Below are positions 49,375 through 60,636 of a stretch of 64,000 nt of DNA, in pieces; within the stretch, counting starts at the first letter, position 1; the number at the start of each line of letters is the position of its first letter. The stretch spans positions 248,001 to 312,000 of the forward strand of contig JALQBC010000007.1 in NCBI GenBank assembly GCA_023375675.1, read 5' to 3'. Both the position numbers and the translations under genes were made by a program. The notes below the pieces were generated by a model. The model made no database searches, had not been told where the DNA came from, and worked only from the letters and a program-made list of their open reading frames with translations. The DNA comes from Cytospora piceicola. Taxonomy: Eukaryota > Ascomycota > Sordariomycetes > Diaporthales > Cytosporaceae.

Positions 49375-52300
49375 ATGAGTGACGCTGCTGTCCAGCAACC
49401 CAGCCCGACCAAGAGAGGTCGTGGCAGAGGACGAGGTGCCTCGGCCAGAGGGGCTGCTTCAACTCGCGCTGGTAGAAAACCTGTGGCCGGCCGACGGGGT
49501 CGTCAAAAGGTCTACGAAACATCTCGGGCTCAAGCCGCCCACGAGCGTCAGCGCGATTTGAAAAATGCCTATGTTACCGTGGCTGCTGCTATGAAACCGG
49601 CCCTCGAAGAGCTTGCCGACCGGAATCTTGATTTGCTCAAGTCAAAATTCGACGCCCATCAGGAGGTCGATCAGTACACCGAGATCACCGGCGTCCTAAA
49701 GCAGCGACTCCAAGCTCGGCTGTCGGAGCTTGACGCAAAACTGAAGCTCAGCACTGCGTGTGCGAACAATGAATGGACAGCCGAAAAGCATTACACCAAG
49801 CAATCCTTTTTGGTGAGTATTTCGATATCCTAAACACTCCCTTCCAATTCACGTCAACCTTTTCTCTTCCGAGCGCACATTCTCACACTATCTCAGAATC
49901 GCTGGGATGACCTCCTCGAGGATTATTTTGATGCCCAGCTCAGGCGCCTTGACGTACTTGAGGAGCTGCAGAGAAACAGAGATCCAGTAAATGTAAGTGC
50001 ACAACCCACAATTCTTTGCTTCACGCTATTGCGATGTCTAACATCCTCCGAGAAACTGGATGAATCCTGGAACTACAAATCCATTACTACTGAGGACGCC
50101 GCCGAGCAAGGCATCTATCGGAAGATCTACAAGGGTGTAGAAGTACCTTATCCGTACCTCCATCCTGAGCTGGTTCTGGAAACGAACAAGTCCAAGGCTG
50201 TCCGGACCCCAAGCAAGCGTAGGACTACAGATCTACTCGAAGGTCAACTTAACCTCAAGAGGCCTGCAAGCGCCCTCGATGAGAAGGCCGGCGCAAATAT
50301 CCCTCGCCATATTGGTGGCCTCCTCTCTGCCGTCGTGCCAGATGAGCCAGCCAGCCAGCCTCCTTCTCCTTCACCTGAGGACAATGGCGACCTTCCTTCC
50401 CCACCGGCCAACGAGCCGGCAGCGGGGACCCGTGGCAGGAAGCGGAAACATCCACCTGCGCGATCACCCTCATTGGAAGGCGAAGAGTCAGGAGCAGAGG
50501 AGGACGAGACCATGCCCCCAATTCCTAATGGCGCAAACGATCCCGATGCATACGGTGTGCGCCTCATCAACAAGAGACCGAGAGCTGGTGACATGCCAAA
50601 CAACCGCATCATGGTCCCGACACTTTTCGAATTTGATTCCCACGAAATTGGCTTCCGGGACTCGACGAATGACAAGAGCCGTGGCGCAACCAAGGCCAAA
50701 CGCAGAAAGTTTCTGGGCCAGCCTAACTCTGCTTCAATGTTCTTTGATCGTACCCTCTGGACTTACGACGCAACCCAGTATGCCGATGGTGAGCTGGATC
50801 ATGAAACAGTCCAGAAGCATAAGCTGCACCCCAAACACGGCCTCTTCCTCGATAGCTCTGTGAATGAGGCAGACCCCCCCAGGCCTTATCAGTCTGGTTG
50901 GAGACCGACTGTGTTTGTGCCTCCTGACGGCAAGCTTATACATACCTCGCGCTCCATTCGAGCAGCCAAAGCAGAAGATGCTTACTCCAAGAAGACTCTT
51001 GTGAACATGATGGGCCTGTTCATGGAGAAGGAAGGCATGACAGAAGACGACATTGGTGACCCCGAGGCTGAAAGGATCTTGAGGGCACGCGAGGAAAGGC
51101 GTCTCTTACTAGAGCGGGAGGAAGATAAAGCTCAAGACGAGGAAGAGCGGCAGTTGGGCGCTCATAACATGGGCCTGCTCCTGCATGCGAGTGCCGCCAT
51201 GGAATCCCAAGACGCCCAAGACGCCAAAACCCTCCAGGAAGCGCAAACTGTTTCACCAGCCCCTTCGCGGCCTTCGACAATGTCCAGGCCCTACGACGCC
51301 ATCAGAGACGTCTTCGGGGGCTCTGATCTACCGCCTCCTGCACCTTCAACACGTCCTCGTCATGAAGATACCACCGTAATGAATCTCTTGGCAGACCTAG
51401 CCATCCAGGGTGCCGAAGAGCCGCAGAACCTGCCGATCTCAATTCTCAAAGTTGAAGAGGCACAGCATATCCCTATACAGATGCCTGAACCTGTCCGCCC
51501 CAAGCAGTTACGGGATCCCCAGGAACTCGTCCAAGGCGAGGACGCGCTCGAATCGCAGGACTATCCTGATCCCCAGCATCCGTCCGTGCCAATACAGCTC
51601 GCTATGCCGGAGCACTTTATGGGTCGCGAACGAACGTACTCGGTGCAGTCCTCACAGCCGTACCAAGATCAGCAGGTACCACAATCCCCCCTGGCGCCTC
51701 CCGAAAACTTCGCATACCGAGGGCCTGGAATGTCACACGAGCAGCAGCAAATGGCCCAGTCAATGCAACCACCGCAACCTTTTCTCGGTCACCAGGGACC
51801 ACCGCAGGCTCCTCCCGAGCCATATCCTTACCGGGAACCGGAGCCCTCTTATGCAGTCCAGCAGGTGACGCGACAGGCACAAATGCCGCCCCGTCTGTCT
51901 GAGGAACATTATATCCCAGTCCCGAACACAGACGATGCACTGCTGGACCCACAGCTGTTTGAAAATGGTCAGTTGCCACAAGCTTTGCAACTACAGGCAT
52001 CACAACAGTCAGGCCAACAGCAACCGACACAACGTGGTGGCGTACTCCAGCAGCCGCAGACCAGCTTCTTTCAGACGGCACTCAATTCCCCAACAACACC
52101 CACACCACAGGAGACTGCAACGTTTCCAGATTACCCTGAGCCTCCTCAAGCCTCTCAATACCCTGGGCCTCCCATGGAACCAGCACCCCGGCCAGGTCCG
52201 GCTGCGGAAGATTCCCCCGGACGGACCCCTTTCAGCAACCCAAGTGGCATGGATACACAACCACTACCGCCTCTCCGTCCCCTTCACCGTGGCTCAGGCT

Positions 52301-52986
52301 CAGGCCAGCTCATGGCTCCAACTGCGCCAGGCCCCCAGATTCCACAACATATCATGATGACCCCAACCGAAGAAGCAGGACTCTATCCGCCCCCACCGCC
52401 TTCACAGCCATACCCTGACCACCCTTACTCCCTGAATGGTTATGGTCCAGATCAGCCCATGATGAGCACAGAGCATGGGCCCCGATCAGGCTACATGGCT
52501 CAGCCAATGGCGCACTCCGCACAGCAGCAGCCTCCGCCTTATCCTGTGCAACACCCATATCCTGCTGCGGCACCCATGGGATCTCATCTTCCACCCCAAT
52601 ACGAGAACGGGCCACCTGGTCAGCCAATTCAGAACCTACAAAGCCCTCCTCCATATGCAAGCACACATTCGGGGGTGCCTCCCTCCCCAGGAAGACGCAG
52701 CGGAAGCATATCGTCAAGTCGCAACAACAACAACAAGCAGTACCGTGAGATTAAGCCGGCACCTAGGCAAGCCGAGTCATGGGACAATAATGGCTCTGAG
52801 CTCCGGACTCTTATGTACAACCCGTACGAAGGCATCAGGGACTACTCCGCAACCGCACCTCCACCGTCTCATGGGCCAACACAGATCCGAGGCTGGACAC
52901 ATACCACCGGGAGTAGGAAGTCTCGGGGTAAGAGCTCGGCCGACTCGCACATTGACCCTTCGCTGGCGCGGGAAGAGAAGAAGTAG
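49375..52986 (+). CDS. Large low-complexity protein of unknown function, 1,155 residues
   Basis: Three exons, 49375-49812, 49897-49992 and 50053-52986. I do not recognise the family. The first 50 residues are very basic with RGRGRGR-type repeats. Residues about 48-215 are helical and look folded (QAAHERQRDLKNAYVTVAAA; NRWDDLLEDYFDAQLRRLDV; GVEVPYPYLHPELV). A KRKH block near 307 may be a nuclear signal; about 460-510 is a Glu/Arg-rich coiled coil. The remaining half is Pro/Gln-rich, ending in a short block (ELRTLMYNPYEGIRDYSAT, then RGWTHTTG). A nuclear, chromatin-associated role fits the composition but is inference. Intron 2 is 60 nt, has no stop and a GAG acceptor, so it may be retained. 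The stop is TAG followed by an open frame in phase. Confidence 0.85.
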
Positions 52987-53720
52987 GGCCCTTCTTCCGG
53001 CCACAAGCAAGCAATCGGCGAGACAAATGCCCAAGAGGACGCCACGGATTGTGAGACGACACTGATGCAGTCCGTGGAATATGACCTTGTTGACGACGAG
53101 GCTCCTCCTGGTGAAGGCTTAGAGAACGAGACGACACAGAATAGGCTTGTGCATGAGATGACACAAGAAATGAGTGAAGGCGAGCGAACTTCACGTGCAG
53201 GGACACCATTTGGATACCACCCAGCAGATCACAACTTACCTACTGAGGAAGACTATAGGAGCTCCGAGCCCTCTCAATGGTTCTCGGAGGAACCTGCGAT
53301 CCAGGAAGACCCGGCGGTGGCACCCCACAAGAGAGTCGCTGAGTTGAGGAGCGGTACCAAAAAGTCCTCCAGGAAGCGATCCTCCAGGAAGAGTACAAGG
53401 CGGAGCACTTACGACTTCAGGAGTCGCTGCAGAGAGCTGCGCCAGAGTTGAAGAACCAGGAGGGATGTTGGCCAAGGCACGAAGATGACAGAAACATGGA
53501 AATAATCCCCTTCTGCACCAGTTCCTTGCTCGAATTGCGTTATACAGCACCTCATACCAACAGCAAGTACCTTGATTCCGAACGGCAACTAGGGTGCTGT
53601 ACGTGCCCGCCATGTCAGAATTGTTGGAAACAAGCATTCCGGAGTTCAGGAGATCCAAAACAGGGACGGATAAGGGCAGGAAAGGGAGGACGATACCCCT
53701 CTCGGCTGTATATGATTTGA
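52987..53720 (+). pseudogene. Decayed coding-like segment behind the 1,155-residue gene
   Basis: The frame of the upstream gene stays open for 155 codons past its TAG, to a TGA at 53449-53451, reading acidic and protein-like (SSEPSQWFSEEPAIQEDP near 53269-53313). At 53341-53343 the sensible reading moves to another frame that gives a strongly helical run (VEERYQKVLQEAILQEEYKA, then LRLQESLQRAAPELKNQE) and stays open to 53720. One missing base at about 53341 would explain the shift. It may be a lost C-terminal part of the upstream protein, a remnant of another gene, or coding sequence joined by splicing I could not resolve. A sequencing error is also possible. Confidence 0.35.
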
Positions 53721-53989
53721 CACGTTGTTTTGTTGTTATTTCCCCTTTGGCCTCGAAACGCTGTGTCTGCCAGGCCATCCCTGACAGGCATTCGCAAAGG
53801 CTTGCATTTACACGGCAACATCGCATCATGGAAAACAGGGCAGAGCGAGTTCAATGTTTTAATTTGTTAAGAACTGTGAAATGGATTTACGTCTTACCAA
53901 TATGGTGACACGTTCAGTGACCATACTTGGCCAGGAGTGTTTTTTTCCTGGACAGCCTGTTATGTGACATGCATGTTGTGTCAACCTCT

Positions 53990-55045
53990 TCAAGTAGCAA
54001 CAGCCGCCGTTATGCGCTGTTCTTCCAACCGCTTCAGCTCATCTTGTTTCATCTCCTCCTGGACCCGCAGCCGTTCCGGCACAATACGCTCCCTCGGCCC
54101 CGTGATCTTCCACCCTTTCAGGCCGTCCTCCTCCTTCCCAAGCATGCGAAGGGTCGTCCTCTCCACGATGCTGTAATCCCCCTCGTCCTCCCTGTCGAAC
54201 CGGAACGGCTCCTTCAGGCTGACAGGCGGGTTCGTGATGATGCGCACGTTCCGCAGGGGATTGTCCGTGGCCGAGTGCAGCATCAGCGGGTGCAGGAGGT
54301 ACACGTCCCCGGCCTGGCCGCACGCCTCGGCGAAGTCGCCGTCGGCGCCCCCCCTGGCGATGCCGTTGAACAGGCTCGGGGCGCCGCGGGCCCGGAAGCC
54401 GGGGCTGCCCCGCGGGTGCAGGCGCGGGCAGACGCCCTCGGGGTGCTCGTACAGGCAGCGGGCGACCTCGCGGGCGCCGGCGGGGTAGAGGGCGGTGCCG
54501 CCGCCGCCGCGGGGCGGGACGTCGGTGAAGAGGGGCACGACCAGGAGGGCCTGCTCGGGCGAGTCGAGGTAGTGCACGAAGAAGTCGCCGTCGACGTGCC
54601 AGCCGTGGAGGCCCTGGGGCGGCGGCGGGTCGGCCTGGCCCGCGCCGCCGCCGCGGGCCGGGGACCCGAGGTTGACGATGAGGCTGTCGCGCCACTGCCG
54701 CGAGGCCGGCCCGACGCGCTCCTCGCCGCCCAGGAGCTCGCAGATGGCGGCCCAGGCCCGCGGCGCGAAGGCCCTGGCGTCGTGGGTCTGGTGGGACGGC
54801 ATGTTGGTCCGCGCCGTGTGCCAGGTGGACTTGTCGTTGGGGTCCATGCCGAGCCGGGTCCAGACGTCTTTTGTGAACTGGGAGGCCTGGTCTCTAGTGA
54901 AGGCCTGGGGGATCCTGGGGATTGTCGGGTTTGTAAGTTGTGGGGATCAAACGGGGGGGTGGAAGGAAGGGGGGACTTACTTGACCCAGCCATTGTTCAG
55001 GAAGTGCTCCTTTTCCTCGTTGGTGAGGACTGGGTCTACGGCCAT
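53990..55045 (-). CDS. Phytanoyl-CoA dioxygenase (PhyH) family oxygenase
   Basis: Two exons, 55045-54981 and 54914-53990, encode 329 residues; the GTAAGT donor and CCCCAG acceptor rebuild GWVKIPQAFTRDQASQF in phase. The fold is the double-stranded beta-helix of Fe(II)/2-oxoglutarate oxygenases. His128 and Asp130 (GWHVDGDFF) and a distal His in LLHPLMLHSATDNP (about 230-235), with Arg residues at about 243-246, give the expected iron and 2-oxoglutarate contacts. Typical members hydroxylate small lipophilic or amino-acid substrates; no substrate can be named here. The exon core at about 54300-54760 is extremely GC-rich, which creates long shadow frames on both strands. No peroxisomal targeting tripeptide is seen at the C terminus. 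Confidence 0.88.
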
Positions 55046-56200
55046 TTTCTATGATATTGGGATATTGTGATACTGGTCCGAGTTCGTCTATACTATGCGA
55101 TGGATGAATGACAGGCGATGCTGAAGAACTGCAGCCATAGAGGGAGGAGGAGAGGCTCCTAAATACATAACCATGGATCGACAGTACATGTCTCACAACG
55201 AACGCCGCTATACTCAGTGTCACCAAGGCGGTTTCACTTTTTCACTAGAGTTCATCGTATCACCTGTGAGATGCAGGGTCAGGGACATCCTCAGCACGTG
55301 TATGCGGGGAGGAGAGGACGGTCCCCAATCGTTTGAACCGGAAGCTTTGCCATTGGACATGGATTGTATCCCAGCTGAAGTATAAGCAACAATGGCTTGT
55401 TTCGTCAGTCCAGACAGCGGTGAGGTCAGCTGGAAAGGACGTTACCCGCTGCCGCTCGAATCCGACCTTAAATTCCCGGCAGTAACCTTCATGGCCTCTG
55501 TTATCACAAGGTAACTATCATATGCAAGAGACGCCATCATCCTACCTACCTACCTACCTACCTAGGTAGGTATATACCATCCCCAAGACTGAGGTTCTGG
55601 CTCTGAGCTATTGTATGTATTGGCCCAGGTAGTTCTGTGGTACATATCTCTGTGGTACATACCTACTTAGGTACCCAGGGTACCTGGTAAGTACTTAGAT
55701 ATAGTATATATCGACATGTCGTTGTTTGGGCCCCACTTCCCGCTGCCGTCCCCTGATCCTTGTCCAGTTGATCGATAACTCCTGGGGGGCACGGGCCGTA
55801 AATGCGCCCAGCTCAGCTTACCGCCGTTCCTCTTCTAGCATCAACTTGGGCACGGAGATGCGGCAGAATCCTGAAGTCGACTTCCAAACCAAGCTTCCTT
55901 CCAGTTGACTTGCTTCCTGGACTTTAGTCTGTTTCCCTTTGTCATCCCCAAACATCGCAGTCCAAAACCAAGACGCCTCATCTTGTAACTTTTGCTTTCC
56001 AGTCTTCATTGACTTACGCATATAACCTTCCAAGCCTATTATCTTCCAATTGTTCCAATTCAAATCAAATTATCACGTCAGTCTATCAACACCTGTCCTG
56101 GGTAGTTGCGCCCCTTCGAGCTTCCCGGTCCCGATCGACCTCATAACACACGACATCAAAGGATCCAGGCCCCTTGGACGCAACCGAACGACCCTCAAAG
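55046..56200. promoter_or_regulatory. Divergent region of the PhyH gene and CFIm25
   Basis: 1.16 kb between outward-facing genes. A CCTA repeat at 55541-55564 merges into an 18-nt perfect palindrome at 55555-55572, which includes TACCTAGGTA. Further incomplete relatives of that motif lie at 55660-55700. No gene was seen. Confidence 0.55.
55541..55572. repeat. CCTA repeat ending in a palindrome
   Basis: About five CCTA units followed by the reverse-complement GGTA units; positions 55555-55572 are perfectly self-complementary and centred on CCTAGG. Confidence 0.95.
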
Positions 56201-57076
<876 letters not shown>

Positions 57077-57586
57077 GACTAGGATGGCGATGGGCAAAGA
57101 CGCCTACATGAACAAGAAGAAACCCGAGTTGTAACAGGAAGGACGCCCACATAAAGCAGGAGCTCGGTGAGTATGGCAGGAACACACCTCCAGGGATTTG
57201 TATTACTTTTAGCCGCTTATCACAGCTGTCTTTGACCGTATGTGATACATTGGCTTGTTACGGAGGCGTTGGGTTGGCCGAAGTGGAAAGAGGACCTAGA
57301 GCCTGGACACTGCAATTGTAGAAACAATACATAATGAATGCAAATCATGATACCCATCCGGTATTTTCCCTTTGGTTACTTGCACGCTCGTAGTTCATTA
57401 TGCCATCCACGTTACGAGTGAGCCAAGTGGATCATCTCAGATGTTTGGTTCGAAGGTATGGGTGAGGCGCCACTCAAAGGCAACGTGTGAATCATTATCT
57501 AGTTAACCCAAAAGAGCTGCCCTGTCGTTCTTGCGAGTTTAAAGATTTGCGACCGATGAGTCGGCTGCGTGCACTACACATTGTAG
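57077..57586. other. Convergent 3' flanks, no gene seen
   Basis: 510 bp between the ends of the CFIm25 and UPF0047 genes. No frame reads like a protein. Confidence 0.5.
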
Positions 57587-58093
57587 CTAAGCCTTCTGTC
57601 CCTGGATTGTGGCAACGACACGCCTTTGATGCTTCGAAGCGCGGAACTCAAGATACCAAATGCCCTGCCATGTACCAGTGGCCAGTTTGCCGTCCCGAAT
57701 AGGTATTGTCACCGATGCCCCAATAAGTGCGGACTTGATATGGGCGGGCATATCATCAGGACCCTCTGATTGCAGCCGATTACGTTAGCTTTTGAATTTA
57801 CCAATGGGTGTACCCCTGATATACTTACCAGCCGAGTGTCGGTATAGCTCCTCGCCCTTTGGCCCCTCCTCCGGTGCAATCCGGTCCAATGCGTCGCTCA
57901 TATCGGCACGGACATCATCGTCCCAGTTCTCGTTTAGGCTGAGGGCGCAGGAAGTATGTTGGACGAACAGGTTCAACAGACCGACCTTGTACTCCTTGAT
58001 CTCGGGCAGCGAGCTGACAATGTGGTCTGTGACGAGGTAGGATCCGCGCGACTTGCTGGGGAGGTTGAACTGCTTCTGAGACCAGGAACCCAT
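57587..58093 (-). CDS. YjbQ/UPF0047 family protein
   Basis: Two exons, 58093-57829 and 57765-57587, encode 147 residues, the normal length for this family; the GTAAGT-CAG intron of 63 bp restores YRHSAEGPDDMPAHIKS in phase. Visible family motifs are HTSCALSLNENWDDDVR, the His-rich YRHSAEGPDDMPAHIK metal-site region and GTWQGIWYLEF. Bacterial YjbQ has reported thiamine-phosphate synthase side activity; the physiological role is not settled. The frame stays open upstream to 58483, with ATGs at 58264 and 58483. From 58264 a hydrophobic segment would be added, but that DNA is pyrimidine-rich like a leader, so the start at 58093 is preferred. The gene is divergent from WDR70. Confidence 0.9.
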
Positions 58094-58580
58094 CTTGAGG
58101 TTTGACAGGGGGTGATTTGCTGTGGTGGAAGAAGAAGTCGGGAATATGAGACTCAGTGGGAGGGTCAAGAGGTAGTGGAAAGAACCGGGGAAGAATGAGA
58201 TGAGTATGATGGCGAAGAAGAGGATTGTGGTCGTGTGAGAGGCTTGAGGTGAGTTAGGAGCCATGATGAAAGAGAAGCGTTTGATACTAAGTAATTGTAA
58301 TGAGTGAACGTCATTCGCGGGGCCGTTTCCGCGGGTAGTGGGGAGCTCAAGCTTTCCAATGTTTGACCTCAGGGGTCCACTGCAGGGGAAGCTTGTCGAT
58401 GTTGACTTGGTAGGATTGCCTGCCGGCGCATTTCCTTTCGTCGACCACCTGCCTCCCATCAACCCAAATAGTTGTGCCTTCATCCCCGAACAATCTTGAG
58501 CTGTACGCCAATTCCTTGCTACAACCCTCCTACTTACCGCGGCCCTTTGTACTGCGTGACTACCATCTGCCGGCCGAAAG
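58094..58580. promoter_or_regulatory. Short divergent promoter, UPF0047 gene and wdr70
   Basis: At most 487 bp separate the two start codons, so the two genes probably share promoter elements. The minus strand is C/T-rich next to 58093. Confidence 0.6.
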
Positions 58581-60341
58581 ATGAGCGACAGCGAGGATTA
58601 CGAAGTTGAGCAGCCTGCCCTCGCCGAGGATGACCCGATGCGAGCGTTCCTGCCAACCTCCTTCGGCAAGAAGTCCAAGGAGACAGATATCGCCGCGCAA
58701 ATAGACCGCAGTCGCAGGACTGCAGAGAAGCCAAAAGCCCAACAACAGGTGAACGATGAAGGATCCAAAAGAGGCGCCAAGTCTGATTCTGATGGCGACA
58801 GCGACGACGACTCGGATGATTCGTCAGACGATGACGACGACGACGATGAGTACCCCGTATCTCACGAGCTGGTGCTCAAGACCCACGAGCGAACCGTGAC
58901 CAGCGTATCTCTGGACCCTTCGGGATCGAGACTGGCTACGGGCTCCATGGACGGCACCGTCAAGCTGCACGATTTCGCTTCCATGACGCCGACTACGCTA
59001 CACGCCTTCCGGAGCGTTGATCCATGGGAGAGCAAGGGCTCGGCCAATGCATCGGAGTCATACCCGGTCAATATGGTGCAGTTCAACCCTTTATCGGGCG
59101 GCGTGTTTCTGTGCATCTCGCCGCATCCACAAGCCAAGATCATGTCAAGAGACGGAGACATTGTAACGGAGTTTGTGAAGGGCGACATGTATCTGAGGGA
59201 CATGAACAATACGAAAGGTCACGTCTCTGAAATCACAACTGGTACGTGGCACCCGACCGACAAGAATCTGTGCGTGACGGCGGGGACGGACAGTACGCTG
59301 CGAATATGGGACATCAACAATAAGCGCAGCCAGAAGGATGTCATTGTGTTCAAGTCAAAGGCCGCGGGCTCGGCAGGACGGACCAGGATGACCACAGTGG
59401 CATGGGGTGCGCCAGCTTCAGGCGGCAGCAATGTCCTGGTCGCTGCCGCACTGGACGGGTCGCTGGTAATGTACAGTGGTAACGCCCCCTTCTCGCGCCC
59501 TGCCGGAGAGATCCGAGAGGCGCACAAACCGAACACCTGGACAGGCGGAGTCGATATCAGCTCAGACGGGCGTATGGTAGTGACAAGGGGTGGTGATGGC
59601 CTCATCAAACTCTGGGATACGCGGAAGTTCAAACAGCCTCTTGTGTCGGTTGAGCACCCGTCTACGTCTGACAGGTTTGCGATGACCAACATCAAATACT
59701 CGCCCAACTCGACGAGTATCATTACTGGCTCTGCCTCCGGTCACCTTCACATTCTCAACCCTGGCAACCTCAAAGCCGAGCACGTTACACCGATAACCCC
59801 CGGCTCACCATTAATTGTGGTGGACTGGCACCCGAAACTGAACCAGATCGTCACAGCCTCTGCAAACGCCGAGACACACGTCCTCTACAACCCGGACATG
59901 TCCCACCGTGGCGCAGTAGACGTGATGCGAAAGGCACCCAAGAAGCGCCACATCGATGACAACTCGGCCCTCACCATGGACCAGACCCTCGGCCTGTCAG
60001 GCGACGCCATCATCACGCCGGGGGCGCTGACGGCGCAGCAGCGGAAGGGCGGCGTCACGGGGACCGGCAAGTCCCTGGACCCAAGGCGGCCGCAGGTCCA
60101 GCAGATCACGCCGTTCATGCGGAGCCAGCCGGACGAGAAGCACATCGAGGAGAACATCCCACTCAGCAGGATGCTGCACGAGGACCCGAGGGAGGCCCTC
60201 CTCAAGTATGCGGACGTGGCGAAGAAGGACCCGCTGTTTACCAACGCGTGGAAGGATACGCAGCCCGTCACGCAGTATGCAGATATCAGCGATGAGGAGG
60301 AGGAGGAGGAGGGGCCGGATAAGAAGAGAGTGAAGCGTTGA
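58581..60341 (+). CDS. wdr70: WDR70 (gastrulation defective 1) homologue, WD40 protein
   Basis: A single exon of 586 residues starting MSDSEDYEVEQPALAEDDPM. The N terminus has the GKK block (MRAFLPTSFGKK) of the family. Residues about 68-92 are an Asp/Ser run with nine consecutive acidic residues. WD40 repeats run from about 98 to 450, with TGSMDGTVKLHD, TAGTDSTLRIWD and TRGGDGLIKLWD units. The conserved tail follows (VQQITPFMRSQPDEKHIEEN, then DPREALLKYADVAKKDP) and a KKRVKR end. In fission yeast and humans WDR70 acts in the nucleus with the Ddb1/Cul4 ligase in DNA double-strand-break response and histone H2B ubiquitination; that role is inferred here. Confidence 0.95.
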   Translation: MSDSEDYEVEQPALAEDDPMRAFLPTSFGKKSKETDIAAQIDRSRRTAEKPKAQQQVNDEGSKRGAKSDSDGDSDDDSDDSSDDDDDDDEYPVSHELVLKTHERTVTSVSLDPSGSRLATGSMDGTVKLHDFASMTPTTLHAFRSVDPWESKGSANASESYPVNMVQFNPLSGGVFLCISPHPQAKIMSRDGDIVTEFVKGDMYLRDMNNTKGHVSEITTGTWHPTDKNLCVTAGTDSTLRIWDINNKRSQKDVIVFKSKAAGSAGRTRMTTVAWGAPASGGSNVLVAAALDGSLVMYSGNAPFSRPAGEIREAHKPNTWTGGVDISSDGRMVVTRGGDGLIKLWDTRKFKQPLVSVEHPSTSDRFAMTNIKYSPNSTSIITGSASGHLHILNPGNLKAEHVTPITPGSPLIVVDWHPKLNQIVTASANAETHVLYNPDMSHRGAVDVMRKAPKKRHIDDNSALTMDQTLGLSGDAIITPGALTAQQRKGGVTGTGKSLDPRRPQVQQITPFMRSQPDEKHIEENIPLSRMLHEDPREALLKYADVAKKDPLFTNAWKDTQPVTQYADISDEEEEEEGPDKKRVKR

Positions 60342-60430
60342 GGCGGTATGCTGTGACTTGCGTAATGAGCTTATTCGGAGATATAATTAATGATCTATGC
60401 CTGTCCATCTGCGGTTCAGAGGTTTGGGAA

Positions 60431-60454
60431 CCCCCCCCCTCCCCCCTTTTTTTT
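60431..60454. repeat. C9-T-C6-T8 tract
   Basis: C-run then T-run, 90 bp after the wdr70 stop, resembling the tract after gid9. Confidence 0.9.
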
Positions 60455-60614
60455 ATTATATTCATTTATCGGCGAAGCTACCGGTATTGTATTTGACTTA
60501 TTGTATTTGATTGTCGAGTCTAAGTACCTTCCTACTTAGTCCCACCTAGTAGGTATAGTGATGTCGTAGGTACCCGAGTACATAGCGTCCGTCATACCAG
60601 TACTAAGTACTATA

Positions 60615-60636
60615 ACACAGTACCTAGGTACTGTGT
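60615..60636. repeat. 22-nt perfect palindrome
   Basis: Arms ACACAGTACCT and AGGTACTGTGT are exact reverse complements with no spacer, centred on the TACCTAGGTA core. Confidence 0.97.

Noticed and set aside
52928..52986. An intron from GTAAGA at 52928 to TAG at 52986 that would remove the stop of the 1,155-residue gene
   Set aside because: It is 59 nt, so the frame changes and meets a TGA after about 20 codons; it does not link to the open stretch downstream.
53236..53829. 197-codon minus-strand frame
   Set aside because: Erratic composition with many Cys and Trp, no motif, and antisense to the more protein-like plus-strand frames.
53927..55054. 375-codon plus-strand frame, plus other long frames at 54039-54993
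   Set aside because: Shadows of the very GC-rich PhyH-family exon; that gene has intact iron-binding motifs and a matching upstream exon.
519..55300. Scattered CACGTG sites (519, 3581, 29654, 34588, 34815, 42568, 45200, 46333, 55295) as a Cbf1 regulon signal
   Set aside because: The number is only moderately above the roughly 16 expected for any 6-mer by chance on both strands, in fact below it, and the sites are not placed near starts.
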